In this document: positions 32,996 to 42,537 of the stretch, piece after piece | How positions within the stretch are numbered: position 1 is the first letter of the stretch | How the letters are laid out: the number at the start of each line of letters is the position of its first letter | Source: Acanthosepion pharaonis | Lineage: Eukaryota; Mollusca; Cephalopoda; Sepiida; Sepiidae | Assembly: GCA_903632075.3 (NCBI GenBank) | Contig: CAHIKZ030005440.1 | Span: forward strand, 638,501-702,500 | Length of the DNA stretch: 64,000 nucleotides | Direction: 5' to 3' | Notes under the pieces: generated by a model | Database searches by the model: none | Seen by the model: the letters and a program-made list of their open reading frames with translations, nothing else | Told to the model about the DNA's origin: nothing | Position numbers and translations under genes: made by a program

Positions 32996-33224
32996 AGAAT
33001 CAAAATTTGTTTTTTTCTGCACTCAGGTCCCCACCACTGACGATTGAAAAGTGACTAATGATGATTATTAAGATGAAATAAATTAATAATCCCTTTTGCA
33101 TTTGTTTTGATACTAAGAACAGATTTTGATATTTTTTTCGGATTTTTTTACAGTTTGCAATTATATATCAAATAATAATTTAAAAAGAATTAACCTTTTC
33201 TTAAATTGTGTTAGAAAGAATCTC

Positions 33225-33665
33225 GTTAAAGCAATTTGATGCATTTGATTTTTACGGTTTATCAACCCTTTCAGGTTATTTAAAGCCAGAGAATATTTTT
33301 AGATTGTAAGGATATTATGGAGATGATCATGATTTACTGATACAAATTAATTTACTCATAATTGCGGGAGGTGGGGTAAAGAGGCGACTTCATACTTTTT
33401 TCAAGGGTATTTACGCATAAGGGAATTTAAAGAACCCAACTGGAAATGGAACTCGGCTATTTTATTTCCAATTCCGAGCCGTTTTTCATTACACCACCCG
33501 CACACCCAAGCTTATTGCTATATCACCCATCTAGGTACTGACCAGAAATGACGTTGCTTAACTTTGGTGATCGTACGAGAACTGTAACCCCTTTACACCA
33601 AGCTTACTACACCGATCTAGGTACTGACTAGGATCGATGTTGCTTAACTTCGGTCTTTCAACGTG
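33225..33665 (-). mobile_element. 5S/tRNA composite SINE with doubled 5S head
   Basis: On the minus strand the order is: 5S rRNA-like segment (33,605-33,660), a second 5S-like segment (33,518-33,583), a tRNA-like piece with 'gcgggtggtgtaatg', then a SINE body ending near 'aacctgaaagggttgataaa'. The 5S match is to the internal control region: 'gttaagcaac.tc' and 'tcagtacctagat'. Both 5S pieces start after 'aagctta', about 92 bp apart, so the head was tandemly duplicated. Confidence 0.75.
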
Positions 33666-33834
33666 ATAATTATTAATAAACATGGTTAAAAAGATTGATG
33701 TAATTATTCTAATGACGAAAATCGTGATAATAAATTGGGATTGAGGTGATTATACTTTAAAGAATCTAATACACGGACAAATCAGGAGATAAGAAGATTG
33801 TGATGCGCCAGTCTTCCAAATTGGAAAATCAATA

Positions 33835-34045
33835 TACAAGATTCGGATTATTTACATTACTTAGATGCGGACTACTGTCTTCACCTTTGTTGTTGTTATA
33901 GCATTTCAGGTTTTGTGTCCAACAGTAGCAAAAAATGGCACAAGGCCGAAATGTTGAGATAAAAAAAACATAGATGAGGACAATAGTTTGAATGTAAACA
34001 GTGTAAATAATGATAGCTCTTCATCACAGAAATTCAGATAGAAGA
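33835..34045. mobile_element. SINE 3' domain, imperfect inverted pair
   Basis: Left side 'ttatttacattacttagatg' with 'ggactactgtc'. Right side 'aaggccgaaatgttgagata', then 'gaggacaatagtttgaatgt' and 'aataatgatagctcttcatc'. The two sides are partly complementary, as in the 41.6-42.0 kb element. Confidence 0.55.
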
Positions 34046-34370
34046 TAAATAAAACATCATAAAGACAATATGTTCTCTGACAGGACTAAAAGCTGCGACA
34101 CCTTTGTAGTAAAAACCACTGTTTGATTCGTCGTGATTTAGAAAATCCGAATGAAGGAGTGTGCATTCCTTAAAGGGAACTGTGGCTCTTTTTGGGAACG
34201 TCATTAGAGTGGACACTTCGTATTTGAAATAGACGCCCCATTTCAAGTTACTAAGAAGTGTGTACTACGTATATCGGCCAGCACATTCGAAAAATCCAAG
34301 TAAAGAAAATGTATTTACGCTAGATACATATATTTATATACATATTTCAATTTCACCAAAAGTGCAATAA
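34046..34370. other. No gene recognised
   Basis: A 70-codon minus frame (34,034-34,246) has no recognisable motif. The rest is AT-rich unique-looking sequence. Confidence 0.35.
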
Positions 34371-34374
34371 CGTA

Positions 34375-35890
34375 GTCGATTAAAACGTTAGTTTGTCAGT
34401 TCAAGCCAAGGATAGGACAGGGTGTGCTTGAACTCTGTGCAAAAAGGCAAGCAGTAACTGAGCAGTACAAAAATACGAAATAGACGAGATATCTCAAGAC
34501 ATGGGCAGTGGAACGAGAACAGTCTAAGATTAAATAAAGGGTTGAGTTCAATCCCTGGACTGGGCAGTATGTACATGGATTCAGTGGAAACAGGGCAAGC
34601 ATCAAGTGAGCAGTACTAAAAATAAGAACTAGACGAGATATCCCTAAACCTGGGCAGTGGAACGAGAAAAGTCTAACCCCGTAGATTAAATAAATGGTTC
34701 AGTCCTATCACTGGACTGGACAGTATGTACATAGATTCAGTGCAAACAGTGCAAACATTAACTAAGCAGTACTAAAAATAAGAAATGGACGAGATATCCC
34801 AAGACATAGGCAGTGGAATAAGAACAGTCTAACCCCGTAGATTAAATAAAGGGTTGATTTCAATCACTGGACATGGCAGTGTGTACATGGATTCAGTGGA
34901 AACAGGGCAAGCATTAACTGAGCAGTACTAAAAATAAGAACTAGACAAGATATCCCTAGACATGAGCAGTAAAATGAGAATAGTCTAACCTCGGAGATTA
35001 AATAAAGTGTTGAGTTCAATTCAATGAAAAGGGCATTATGTACATGGATTCAGTGGAAATAAGGCAAGCATTAACTGAGCAGTACTAAAAATAAAAACTA
35101 GACGAGATATTCCTAGACATGGGCAGTGGAATGAGAACAGTCTCACCCCGTACATTAAATGAAGGGTTGAGTTCAATCCCTGGACAGGGCAGTATGTACA
35201 TGGATTCAGTGGAAACATGACACGCATTAACTGAGCCGAACTAAAAATAAGAACTAGACGAGATATCCCGAGACATGGGCAGTGGAACGAGAACAGTCTA
35301 ACCCTGTAGATTAAATGAAGGGTTCAGTTCAATCCCTGGACAGGGTAGTATGTACATGGATTCCGTGGAAACAGGGCAAGTATTAACTGAGTAATAGTAA
35401 AAATAAAAACTAGACGAGATATCCCGAGACATAGGCAGTGGAACAAGAACAGTCAAACCCCGTAGATTAAATAAAGGTTTGAGTTCAATCCCTGGACATG
35501 GCAGTGTGTACATGTATTCATTGGAAATAGGGCAAGCATTAACTAAGCAGTACTAAAAATAAGAACTAGACGAGATATCCCTAGACATGGGCAGTGGAGT
35601 AAGAACAGTCTAACCCCGTAGATTAAATAAAGTGTTCAGTTCAATCCCTGGACAGGGCAGTATGCACATGGGTTCAGTGGAAACTGGGCATGCAATAAAT
35701 GAGCAGTACTCAAAATAAGAACTAGATGAGATTTACCTAGACATAGGCAATGGAATGAAAACCATATACTCCCGTAGATTAAATAAAGAGTTCTGGTTTG
35801 AATTGTACCCGGATCAATATATACATGATGAAGGCCGCCGGGAACATGAGCTGAAACGTTGCGATAACAACGACAAATATGAGAATTAGT
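34375..35890 (+). mobile_element. SINE with ~9 internal 156-bp repeats
   Basis: Second, smaller version of the satellite locus. The head 'attaaaacgttagtttgtca' with box B-like 'cagttcaagcc' lies at 34,380-34,407. About nine monomers of the 156-bp unit follow (34,420-35,790). The 3' part, 'tacccggatcaatatata' then 'gatgaaggcc' and 'gctgaaacgttgcgataaca', closes the element at about 35,890. Monomers here are more diverged from each other than those in the core of the large array. The architecture head - repeats - tail is complete in this copy. Confidence 0.8.
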
Positions 35891-36059
35891 GAAAAAGTTA
35901 AATAATGACAATTCCTCATCCTAGAAATTCAGATAGAATTATCGAATTTCGAATGTTAAACACAGAGGGGAATTGGGAAAAAGCACACTACAAAAAATAT
36001 AACGTTATAAATAATTGGAATAGAATAAAAATTATATTAGACAATAAACATTGGTTAGT

Positions 36060-36225
36060 AGACATTAATATGTTATATTTCTTTACTACATTATTTACTT
36101 TCGGAATTATATTCTCATCTTAGCTGTTAATATCACAACGTTTCGGCCGTGGCACCTTCATCAGGTGATGGTCGATCCGACTAACTTTCAAAAAATTTCG
36201 AAGTAAACCCTTTATGTAATCTACG
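36060..36225 (-). mobile_element. SINE 3' domain fragment, opposite strand
   Basis: 'acaacgtttcggccgtggca' followed by 'ccttcatcaggtgatgg' and 'tttcgaagtaaaccctttat' is the minus-strand form of the SINE 3' domain. It sits about 250 bp from the plus-strand copy that ends the 34.4-35.9 kb element, which gives an inverted arrangement. Confidence 0.65.
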
Positions 36226-36424
36226 TCATTTGTTTGTATTTTTCTTTAATTTTGCGGCATATCAGCCTGTATTGGTTATTTTATACCGAAATCTAAATAA
36301 TATATCTTGTGGCGCCAGGGGTGGCAGTACCACCTTAGCCACTGAAACTGTGTTATCTCCCTGGTTGCCGGCTGACGAGGGCAGAGTATCGCACGAGCTT
36401 TCACACGTTGTATGTAGAAAAAAG

Positions 36425-37250
36425 AAAAATAGTATTGATCCCCCACCTTATACCCTCATCTTATTTATTGTTTATTAAATTCTGATTAGGTTGGAATCCA
36501 CCGCTTCGTCCCCCAGTTATGGGTTAATTAGTAAGATTTGTATCCCTAAACCATTATCATTTCCAAGAACGAAAAGAAATTCGCACAATCTAAAATATTT
36601 TCTGGCTTTAAATAGCCCTCATCAACTCTTTTCCCCAATGCTATGGGTTAATTAGCAAGATTTGTATCGTTAAATCTTTATTATCTGAAAACAATTCTTA
36701 CAATCTAAACATATTTTTTGGCTTTTAATAACCTGTAAAGCGTTGATAAACCGTAAAAAATGAATCACTCAATGAAATACTGATTACTTACATAGGCATG
36801 TCTTTTGGGATTTATTTGGAATATAAATGTGTAGAAACTAATATTGGCACAAAGTGAAGGATCAGTTTATATGTTGGTTGTAATATAGAATTGATCCTCC
36901 ACTTTATATCCCCATTATAATTTCTTGGTTGTTTATCAAAATCTGACCACGGGAGAATCCACCTCTTCTCCCCCTACCTATGGGTTAATTAGTAAACTTT
37001 TCTCACTAAAACCATTACTATCTTAGATAAAGTTCTTATAACCGAAAAATATTTGCTGGCTTTAAATAACCTGCAAAGGATTGACAGATCGCGAAAAAAC
37101 GAATCAATGAAAGACTGATTAGCTACACAGTCATTTATATTTATTTACTATCCCTGGGAAATATATGTACAGAAACTACTCTGGCCAAAAAGAGAGGGAT
37201 CATTTTATATACTGATTGTATTTCATTATTTTTTTAAGATAAAAATGGTC
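36425..37250 (+). repeat. Tandem SINE-body units, ~337-bp period
   Basis: 'tatgggttaattag' recurs near 36,519, 36,642 and 36,979. The last two anchor full units of about 337 bp containing 'tattttctggctttaaata', 'gttgataaaccgtaaaaa', 'atactgatta', 'aaagtgaaggatcagttt' and 'attgatcc'. The first is shortened to about 123 bp. Heads are absent, so the 3' body alone was duplicated in tandem. A similar pair lies at 38.7-39.1 kb. Confidence 0.75.
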
Positions 37251-37261
37251 GCATTAATAAT

Positions 37262-37592
37262 AATCTTATTAATAAACTCTACAGATTATTTAAAGCCTAA
37301 AACTAGTTTTAAATTCAATGAATATTTTTTGAGATAAGAATTAGTCTTACTAATTAACCCATAGATAAGAGGAGAAGATGTGGATTCCCAAAGGTATTTG
37401 TGCGTAAATGAATGTAATGACCCCGACTGGAATTGGAACTTGACTGTCCAATTAACAATTCCGAGTCAGTATCCATTACACCACCCGCACAGCCAAGTTT
37501 ACATCATTTGCTATTCCCAAGCGGTCACCCATCTAGGTAGTGAACAGGTTCGACGTTGCTTAACTTCGGTGACCGATGTGACCGTAGCCTAG
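37262..37592 (-). mobile_element. 5S/tRNA composite SINE, well preserved
   Basis: On the minus strand, a 5S rRNA-like head (37,511-37,580) contains 'gaagttaagcaacgtcgaac', 'actacctagatgggtgaccg' and 'cttgggaata', which cover box A, the intermediate element and box C of a 5S gene. After 'aacttggctg' comes a tRNA-like piece, 'gcgggtggtgtaatggata' with a box B-like 'aagttccaattcc'. The usual body follows ('ttcatttacgcacaaatacc', 'tatgggttaattagtaagac'). It abuts the tandem bodies at 36.4-37.25 kb tail to tail. Confidence 0.8.
37511..37580 (-). promoter_or_regulatory. 5S rRNA-like internal promoter in SINE
   Basis: About 70 bp that match the 3' half of a metazoan 5S rRNA gene on the minus strand, including the TFIIIA-binding region. 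No complete 5S gene is present: the 5' half is missing and the sequence continues into the SINE. Confidence 0.75.
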
Positions 37593-37639
37593 TGGACTAA
37601 AGCTTTCGTACAAATAACAAAATAAACTACGAAATATCC

Positions 37640-38061
37640 ACAAATATTCTTAAATGCCTATAATTGATAACAGAAGCCATTGGTTTATTCCAACGGCTTC
37701 CCATACTTAATACTTCTCGTTTTCACTCTCGCGTGGTCATGTGTGACGTCACGGGCTACGACGCGATTTTTGCTTCCGCGTCTCGTATACACGAGTTAGT
37801 CGTTGCTTTGAAATTTTTTATGCAACAAGAACAGACTATCATTATTGTTCCATGTATTGGTTGATATATTGAAAAGTAATTGTCATCTTTGATAATGGCT
37901 TATGTAAGCCGAAAGCTTAGATTGGATTTAAACATCTATCAATATGGTGATTTCCTTTCGTCTTTCAATGATAATGTTATTGAGCTTATCAGACAATATG
38001 AAAGGAACTTACTTGAAATAAATAGACAAAACTTGTTTATATTATTTGAGGAAACATGCAT

Positions 38062-38100
<39 letters not shown>
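37640..38100 (+). other. Unrecognised AT-rich region with short frames
   Basis: Two plus frames, 37,664-37,864 and 37,880-38,131, follow each other. The second reads through LRLDLNIYQYGDF, IELIRQYERNLLEINRQN and FEETCIN before running into (TA)n at 38,063. Its codon use looks less random than most frames here, and a diverged transposon or exon piece is possible. I recognise no family. 'gtgacgtcac' at 37,743 is a CRE-like palindrome without supporting context. Confidence 0.25.
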
Positions 38101-38102
<2 letters not shown>

Positions 38103-38104
38103 TT

Positions 38105-38500
38105 ATAAATAATATTTTTTTTCAAAAATGATAATAAGTATTGTTAGAAAAGCACATTTTCCTATACCAAAAAATTTTAAGCTTTTACGATATGAAAGAT
38201 ATTTCAATTTCGCTTTTAATGATCATTATCTTAAAGGGATGAACTAGCTTTTATTTTAATGTTAAATACGAATTTAAATAATTAAGTGCTACTTTTTACC
38301 CAAATATGCTCAAAAATTAAAAAAAAAATACTAATTTCAATAAACAAATATTGAAAGAAGAAAACCTTTAACTTTAAATTTAGACTTAGTAATTTAATCA
38401 CTTGAAATTCATTGGTAATTATTAGTCCTATTCTACCTTATAATACTGCTAATTAAAATACTTAAAGTATTGCTTATTACTATTTTTACTTGTATTTTTT
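38105..38500. other. No gene recognised
   Basis: Very AT-rich sequence after the (TA)n run. Nothing identifiable. Confidence 0.5.
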
Positions 38501-38504
38501 CGGT

Positions 38505-38549
38505 GAAATGTCCGCCGGCCAAATGTCTCTCGACCAAATGTCCGGCCAT
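38505..38549. repeat. Three tandem 15-bp units
   Basis: Three 15-bp units sharing 'aaatgtc' at 38,505, 38,520 and 38,535. GC content is higher than around it. It lies directly before a SINE head. Confidence 0.85.
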
Positions 38550-38557
38550 ATTAAGCT

Positions 38558-39118
38558 TGGATGTGCGGGTGGTGTAATGGATAATGGCTCGGAATTCTTA
38601 GTCGGAGAATCGAGTTCCAATTTCAGTTGGGTTCTTTATATTCACTTACGTGCAAATGACCTGGGGAAAGGTATGAAAACGCCTCTTCTTCCCTCAGATA
38701 TGGGTTAAATAGTAAGACGTTAAGCATTAAATCATTATCTCTGAAAAAAAAAACCCCTAGAAAATGAATCAATCAATGAAATACTGATTAGTTACAGAGG
38801 CATATCTATTCGTTTTATTTACATTCTCTGGAATATAAATATATAACAACTATCGTGGCCACAAAGTGAGAGATCAGTGTATATATTAATTGTAATTTAG
38901 AATTGATCCCCCTTTATATCCGCAATATAATTTCTTTTTTGTGTAACAAATCCTAATTAGGCATGAATCCACCTCCTCTCCCCCACCTACGGGTTAATTA
39001 GTAAGAATTGTATCACTAAATCATTATTATCTAAAAAAAGAATTTCTCACACTCTAAAATATTTTATGGCTTTAAATAACATACAAAGGGTTGATAAACC
39101 GTAAAAACAAGTTTCGTC
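38558..39118 (+). mobile_element. tRNA-derived SINE with extra body copy
   Basis: The head 'tgcgggtggtgtaatggata' with 'gagttccaatttc' (box B-like) starts at 38,563. The body runs via 'ttcacttacgtgcaaatgac' and 'cttccctcagatatgggtta'. A second body start, 'cccccacctacgggttaatt', lies 289 bp further, so the 3' part is tandemly duplicated as at 36.4-37.25 kb. It ends at 'gttgataaaccgtaaaaaca'. Confidence 0.75.
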
Positions 39119-39194
39119 ATTACGCTTAACAATGAACTTCATCTGTAAGAAGCCAAGAAAAAGATCGGGTTTCAAACTCCCGAATTGTCTCACA

Positions 39195-39372
39195 AAACAA
39201 TAGCTTAGTGGATTCGTGAAATAGTGATTGTGAGTTCAATCTCTGGACTGGTGTGTATAGACTTAGGTTCAATTGAAGCGACAACAGTGCAGTGCTAAAT
39301 AAGAACGATATATCCCGAGACATGGGCAGCGGTACCAGAACAATCCGCATCTAGATTGAATAAAGTGTTTTG
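39195..39372 (+). mobile_element. Stand-alone SINE 5' half, parent of satellite unit
   Basis: Box A-like 'atagcttagtggat' (39,200), box B-like 'gagttcaatctc' (39,232), then one copy of the satellite unit: 'ctggactggtgtgtataga', 'acagtgcagtgctaaataag', 'tatatcccgagacatgggca', 'gattgaataaagtgt'. It is cut at about 39,372 by a LINE insertion, and the SINE 3' domain resumes at 40,055. This unexpanded form shows what the arrays came from. Confidence 0.7.
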
Positions 39373-40054
39373 ACATGAAGCAGAAAGATTTTATTGAATC
39401 AATTGCTAGGCCAGCTGCCAGGAAAGTTGATTCCGTGTCGTACGAGACAATTTTTTCTCGCCAGAATGTATTTTACATATTTATAAGTTTACCATTCATC
39501 CATGATTAGAATATTGTTGCCACATATAGTCTGGTGCTCTTGCTGTATATTTAGAGATTCTTGATCATATTCAAAGAAGAATCTGCAATATTATTGGTCC
39601 TGACCCGGCATCTCGTCTTCAGTCACATTCTCGGCACCGTAATACAGCTTCTCTGTGTCTTTTCTATAAATACTTTCATAGAAATTATTCTCATGAATAC
39701 TCCTCTATGATACCTAGAATTTATAAATTTAAGCCCAGTACTAGATTGGCGGCAAGGTCTCATCATTTTACAATTGATATAACTAGACGCAACCGTAAGT
39801 TCTATGCTAACAGTTTCTTCTCTCGCACTTCTCGCTTGTGAAACTCTCCGCCAGCTACTTCCTTCTCAGTGAATTTTGATATTCAAAAATTTAAATACAA
39901 TGTCAAACGTTCTCTGTTGCATTCTTAATTCTCGTTCTTTTACTGTTTTCTTCTCTTAATAGTGTTTTTTTTTCTTTTCATATTATCTAACGCTCAGTAA
40001 TCCTTTGCATCTTAGTGGCTTTATTGCCATGCTTGGAGTGAAATGATTAAAAAA
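39373..40054 (+). pseudogene. LINE 3' end inserted in SINE
   Basis: Longest collinear LINE tail in the window. It starts in sequence like 'ttgctaggccagctgccagg', passes through the IYKFTIHP, ILDHIQRRICNIIGPD, LCLFYKYFH, PRIYKFKPSTRLAARSHHF, CNRKFYANSFFSRTS and KFKYNVKRSLLHS blocks, and ends with 'gcatcttagtggctttattg' and an A-rich tail. Stops replace the conserved tryptophan (CTTGTGAAAC) and another position, so it is dead. A short 'catgaa' occurs at the 5' junction and again just 3' of the tail, which may be the target duplication. Confidence 0.85.
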
Positions 40055-40200
40055 AGTTCCATGAAAGTTAACCGGATCAACAAACATCTGAAGAAGTGCC
40101 CAACGGCCGAAACGTTGTGATAATAGCAACAAGGATGAGGATGTTAGTCAGAATGTAAATAATGATAACTCTTCAAATCAGAAATTCAGATAGAAATTAC
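40055..40200 (+). mobile_element. SINE 3' domain, continuation after LINE
   Basis: 'taaccggatcaa', 'ctgaagaagtgcccaacggc', 'cgaaacgttgtgataatagc', 'gatgaggatg' and a terminal 'aattcagatagaaatt'. It matches the ends at 34.0 and 35.9 kb and completes the element that starts at 39,195. Confidence 0.75.
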
Positions 40201-41040
40201 AGTTGGAAAAGTTGAAAATAAATAATAATCAATTATGAAAAGCTATCTTTTATTCATTCCGGAAAGGGGATTTTTTTTTGAGGGGTCGTTATACAATCAT
40301 TAAACTTATTTTTCCTTTTTCATAATAACTTAGTCTTTCAATAACAGCCCAGGGAACAATGCTGAATTTGAAGACAAAGACTGAAAAAAAAACGAAAAGA
40401 AAAAAAAAAAAAAAACAAAAAGAAAAGAAAACAAAAACCTCATCTTCGGTCACAAAATTCGATAACATTTGTATCTCAGTTTGCTTCATCTTTGGGTTGG
40501 GTGGATGGATATTTAATAATGAGACTGATAAAGTTCATGATGTGACTTTCACTTCGACACACACGAATTTGTTGTATGGTTTGTGATCCCCACGAGAAGA
40601 AATCTTGTTTCAGAACAAAGATCTGGAGATCTACATACATCGTGTGTTTGAAAATGAAATTTATTTCATTATTTTCTTATCATTTTACGATTCGGATACA
40701 TTAACTAATCAATTCTTTGGAAAGAAGGGCACTACAGAACCAACTGCCATTGCAATACCATCATTGTTCTTGAAACCAAGAAGGAATAAAATTTAAATAT
40801 TGTCATCTCTGTGTATTATGGCGTTAGAATGTAGACACCAAAAACAGAGGACACCCGAAAATAATAAAACATACTTTAAATACAATTTCAAATAACTGTC
40901 CTTCTAAAATTTTTTGTTCCTACTACAGAAAATAATTATTAAACATATTTTATTAAACAATTTATTCAGACAGGAAATGTTTGTTTTTATCCTTTTTGAA
41001 AATAAATTTAACGAAAGATAATTCGAGTCTAAGTATTTAT
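40201..41040. other. No gene recognised
   Basis: AT-rich sequence with an A-rich run at 40,385-40,435. Short frames on both strands have biased composition and no domain. Confidence 0.5.
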
Positions 41041-41565
41041 TAATGGGATCTGATCAAAAACTACCGGCTCTGATGCTATATAAAAAACTCCGGAACATAT
41101 CAATGCGACATTTAATCTCCTTCGAAGTAGTCCTCCTTCTGAAGCCACATACTTTATCCAGCGTCGTTTCCATAGATAGAAGTATTTCTGGAACTTCTTT
41201 TTTTGGGGGGATAGCGAGCAGCTGCCCGGCTGGATTCGCTTGGATTTCCTCAACGTCTTGAAATCCTTTCAAGTGGGATTTGGAAGAGGAAAACGTTGCA
41301 AAGGGCGAGATCTGAGGAATATGGTGGTTGTCAGACCTGGGAAATGTTGTACGTAGCTAAAAACTGCTGTACAAGCCATAGCCACTGGTGGAACCTCTAT
41401 GGCGTGGTGAAAGGACTACACTCACAACACTTTCCTAAGGTAGAAAATTATAATATTATATGCGCGGTAGAATTCAAGATCAATCTCAGCCAAGTGGCTC
41501 CCCCTTTTGCACCTACATTCCGTTGTTATAGGAACAGTCTCGATACTTTTTGATCAGACCTCATA
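41041..41565 (-). mobile_element. Internally deleted mariner-like element with both TIRs
   Basis: The left end 'gatctgatcaaaaactaccg' (41,047) and right end 'cgatactttttgatcagacc' (41,541) are terminal inverted repeats, with TA at both outer borders (41,041 and 41,564). Inside, minus-strand frames encode the C-terminal tail of a mariner-type transposase: GFQDVEEIQANPAGQLLAIP, then after a frameshift FQKYFYLWKRRW and VASEG. The catalytic core and DNA-binding domain are gone. At about 525 bp it can only have moved with an enzyme supplied in trans. Confidence 0.8.
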
Positions 41566-41621
41566 AAACAATCTTAACCTCATATAAGAGTCAATAATAT
41601 CTATCTATATCTAGATGAGGT

Positions 41622-42015
41622 ATTATGGTTACTTGCACTATTTTCATTATTCGGACTGTTATCCGCATCTTCACTGCCATATTCACAACGTTTCAGCCGT
41701 TGTACGCCCTGGCCTTCTTCAGGTGATTGAAATTTCGAACCGAACCCTTTGTTTCATCCACCGGGGTAGATTGTTCCAGTTCCACGTTAGATCCAGTGAC
41801 TAGACCCAAAGAACTGTGAGTTCAAATCCAGACCGCAGCAGTGATGAACCAAAAACTTGTAGAGTTGATGTAAAGGGAAATAACTGAGACATCCAGAAGA
41901 GGTATGGCACGTGGAACTAGAACAACCTATCCCGGTGGACGAGATAACGGATTCGGTTCGGAATTTCAATAACTTGAGGATAACAGTCCGAATAATGTAA
42001 ATAGTGCAAGTTTCA
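41622..42015. mobile_element. SINE-derived long inverted repeat
   Basis: The left arm (41,632-41,787) and right arm (41,908-42,010) are reverse complements in two blocks. 'cttgcactattttcattatt' and 'cggactgttatcc' pair with 'ggataacagtccg' and 'aataatgtaaatagtgcaag'. 'tttcgaaccgaaccctttg' and 'gttccagttccacgt' pair with 'cgtggaactagaaca' and 'ggttcggaatttc'. The left arm alone carries the extra SINE 3' domain ('acaacgtttcagccg', 'ggccttcttcaggtg'). The ~120-bp loop holds box B-like 'gagttcaaatcc' and matches the satellite unit. Confidence 0.8.
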
Positions 42016-42171
42016 ATATGTCGATAAAAAGGATAAATGAAAACGCTTCAGAATAGAACTCATTTCCACATCTCGGCTGATTCCAAAGAACAATGATTTT
42101 CAAATCTTTGCTGGGTGTTGACGGCGCAACTCATTTGGTTATGCTATTTTAAGTTGGTGCGACGTCTAGGA

Positions 42172-42400
42172 GGCACGGTGGAGTAATGGATAGCGGCTCG
42201 GATTAAAGAAATCGGAGAGCCGAGTTCGAATTCCAGTGGTAGATCATTGCTATCACTTACGTGCTAATCCATCTCCGTATGAATCCATCTCTCCCCCACC
42301 CCTCAGCTATAGGTAATTATCTTTAACTTAACAGGTCTAGGAGAGGGGAAATCTCTGAGTTCAAAACCACCCAGAAGGGCGTTGAAACACGAGGTGTCCC
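42172..42400 (+). mobile_element. tRNA-derived SINE, 5' part
   Basis: Well-preserved head 'ggcacggtggagtaatggat', 'agcggctcggatt', 'gagagccgagttcgaattcc' (box B), then 'tcacttacgtgctaatcc' and 'tctaggagaggggaaatctc'. The middle is shortened. Same family as 59,355-59,795. Confidence 0.8.
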
Positions 42401-42537
42401 TTTGATCCTAATTGTTTAATGGTTTCCTTATTGTTTGACGCCTAAAAATATAAATTTTGTAGGGTATTTTAAAAATATTTTTCCTCGGTGTGAAAAAATA
42501 GAAAAAAAAAGAGAAAACAAAAAAAGGTTTTGTTCAA

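Noticed and set aside
33518..33660. True 5S rRNA genes
   Set aside because: Only the 3' half of 5S is present, diverged, and joined to a SINE body.
37664..38131. Host exon pair
   Set aside because: No splice sites or domain recognised, and the second frame dissolves into (TA)n. Kept only as an unrecognised region.
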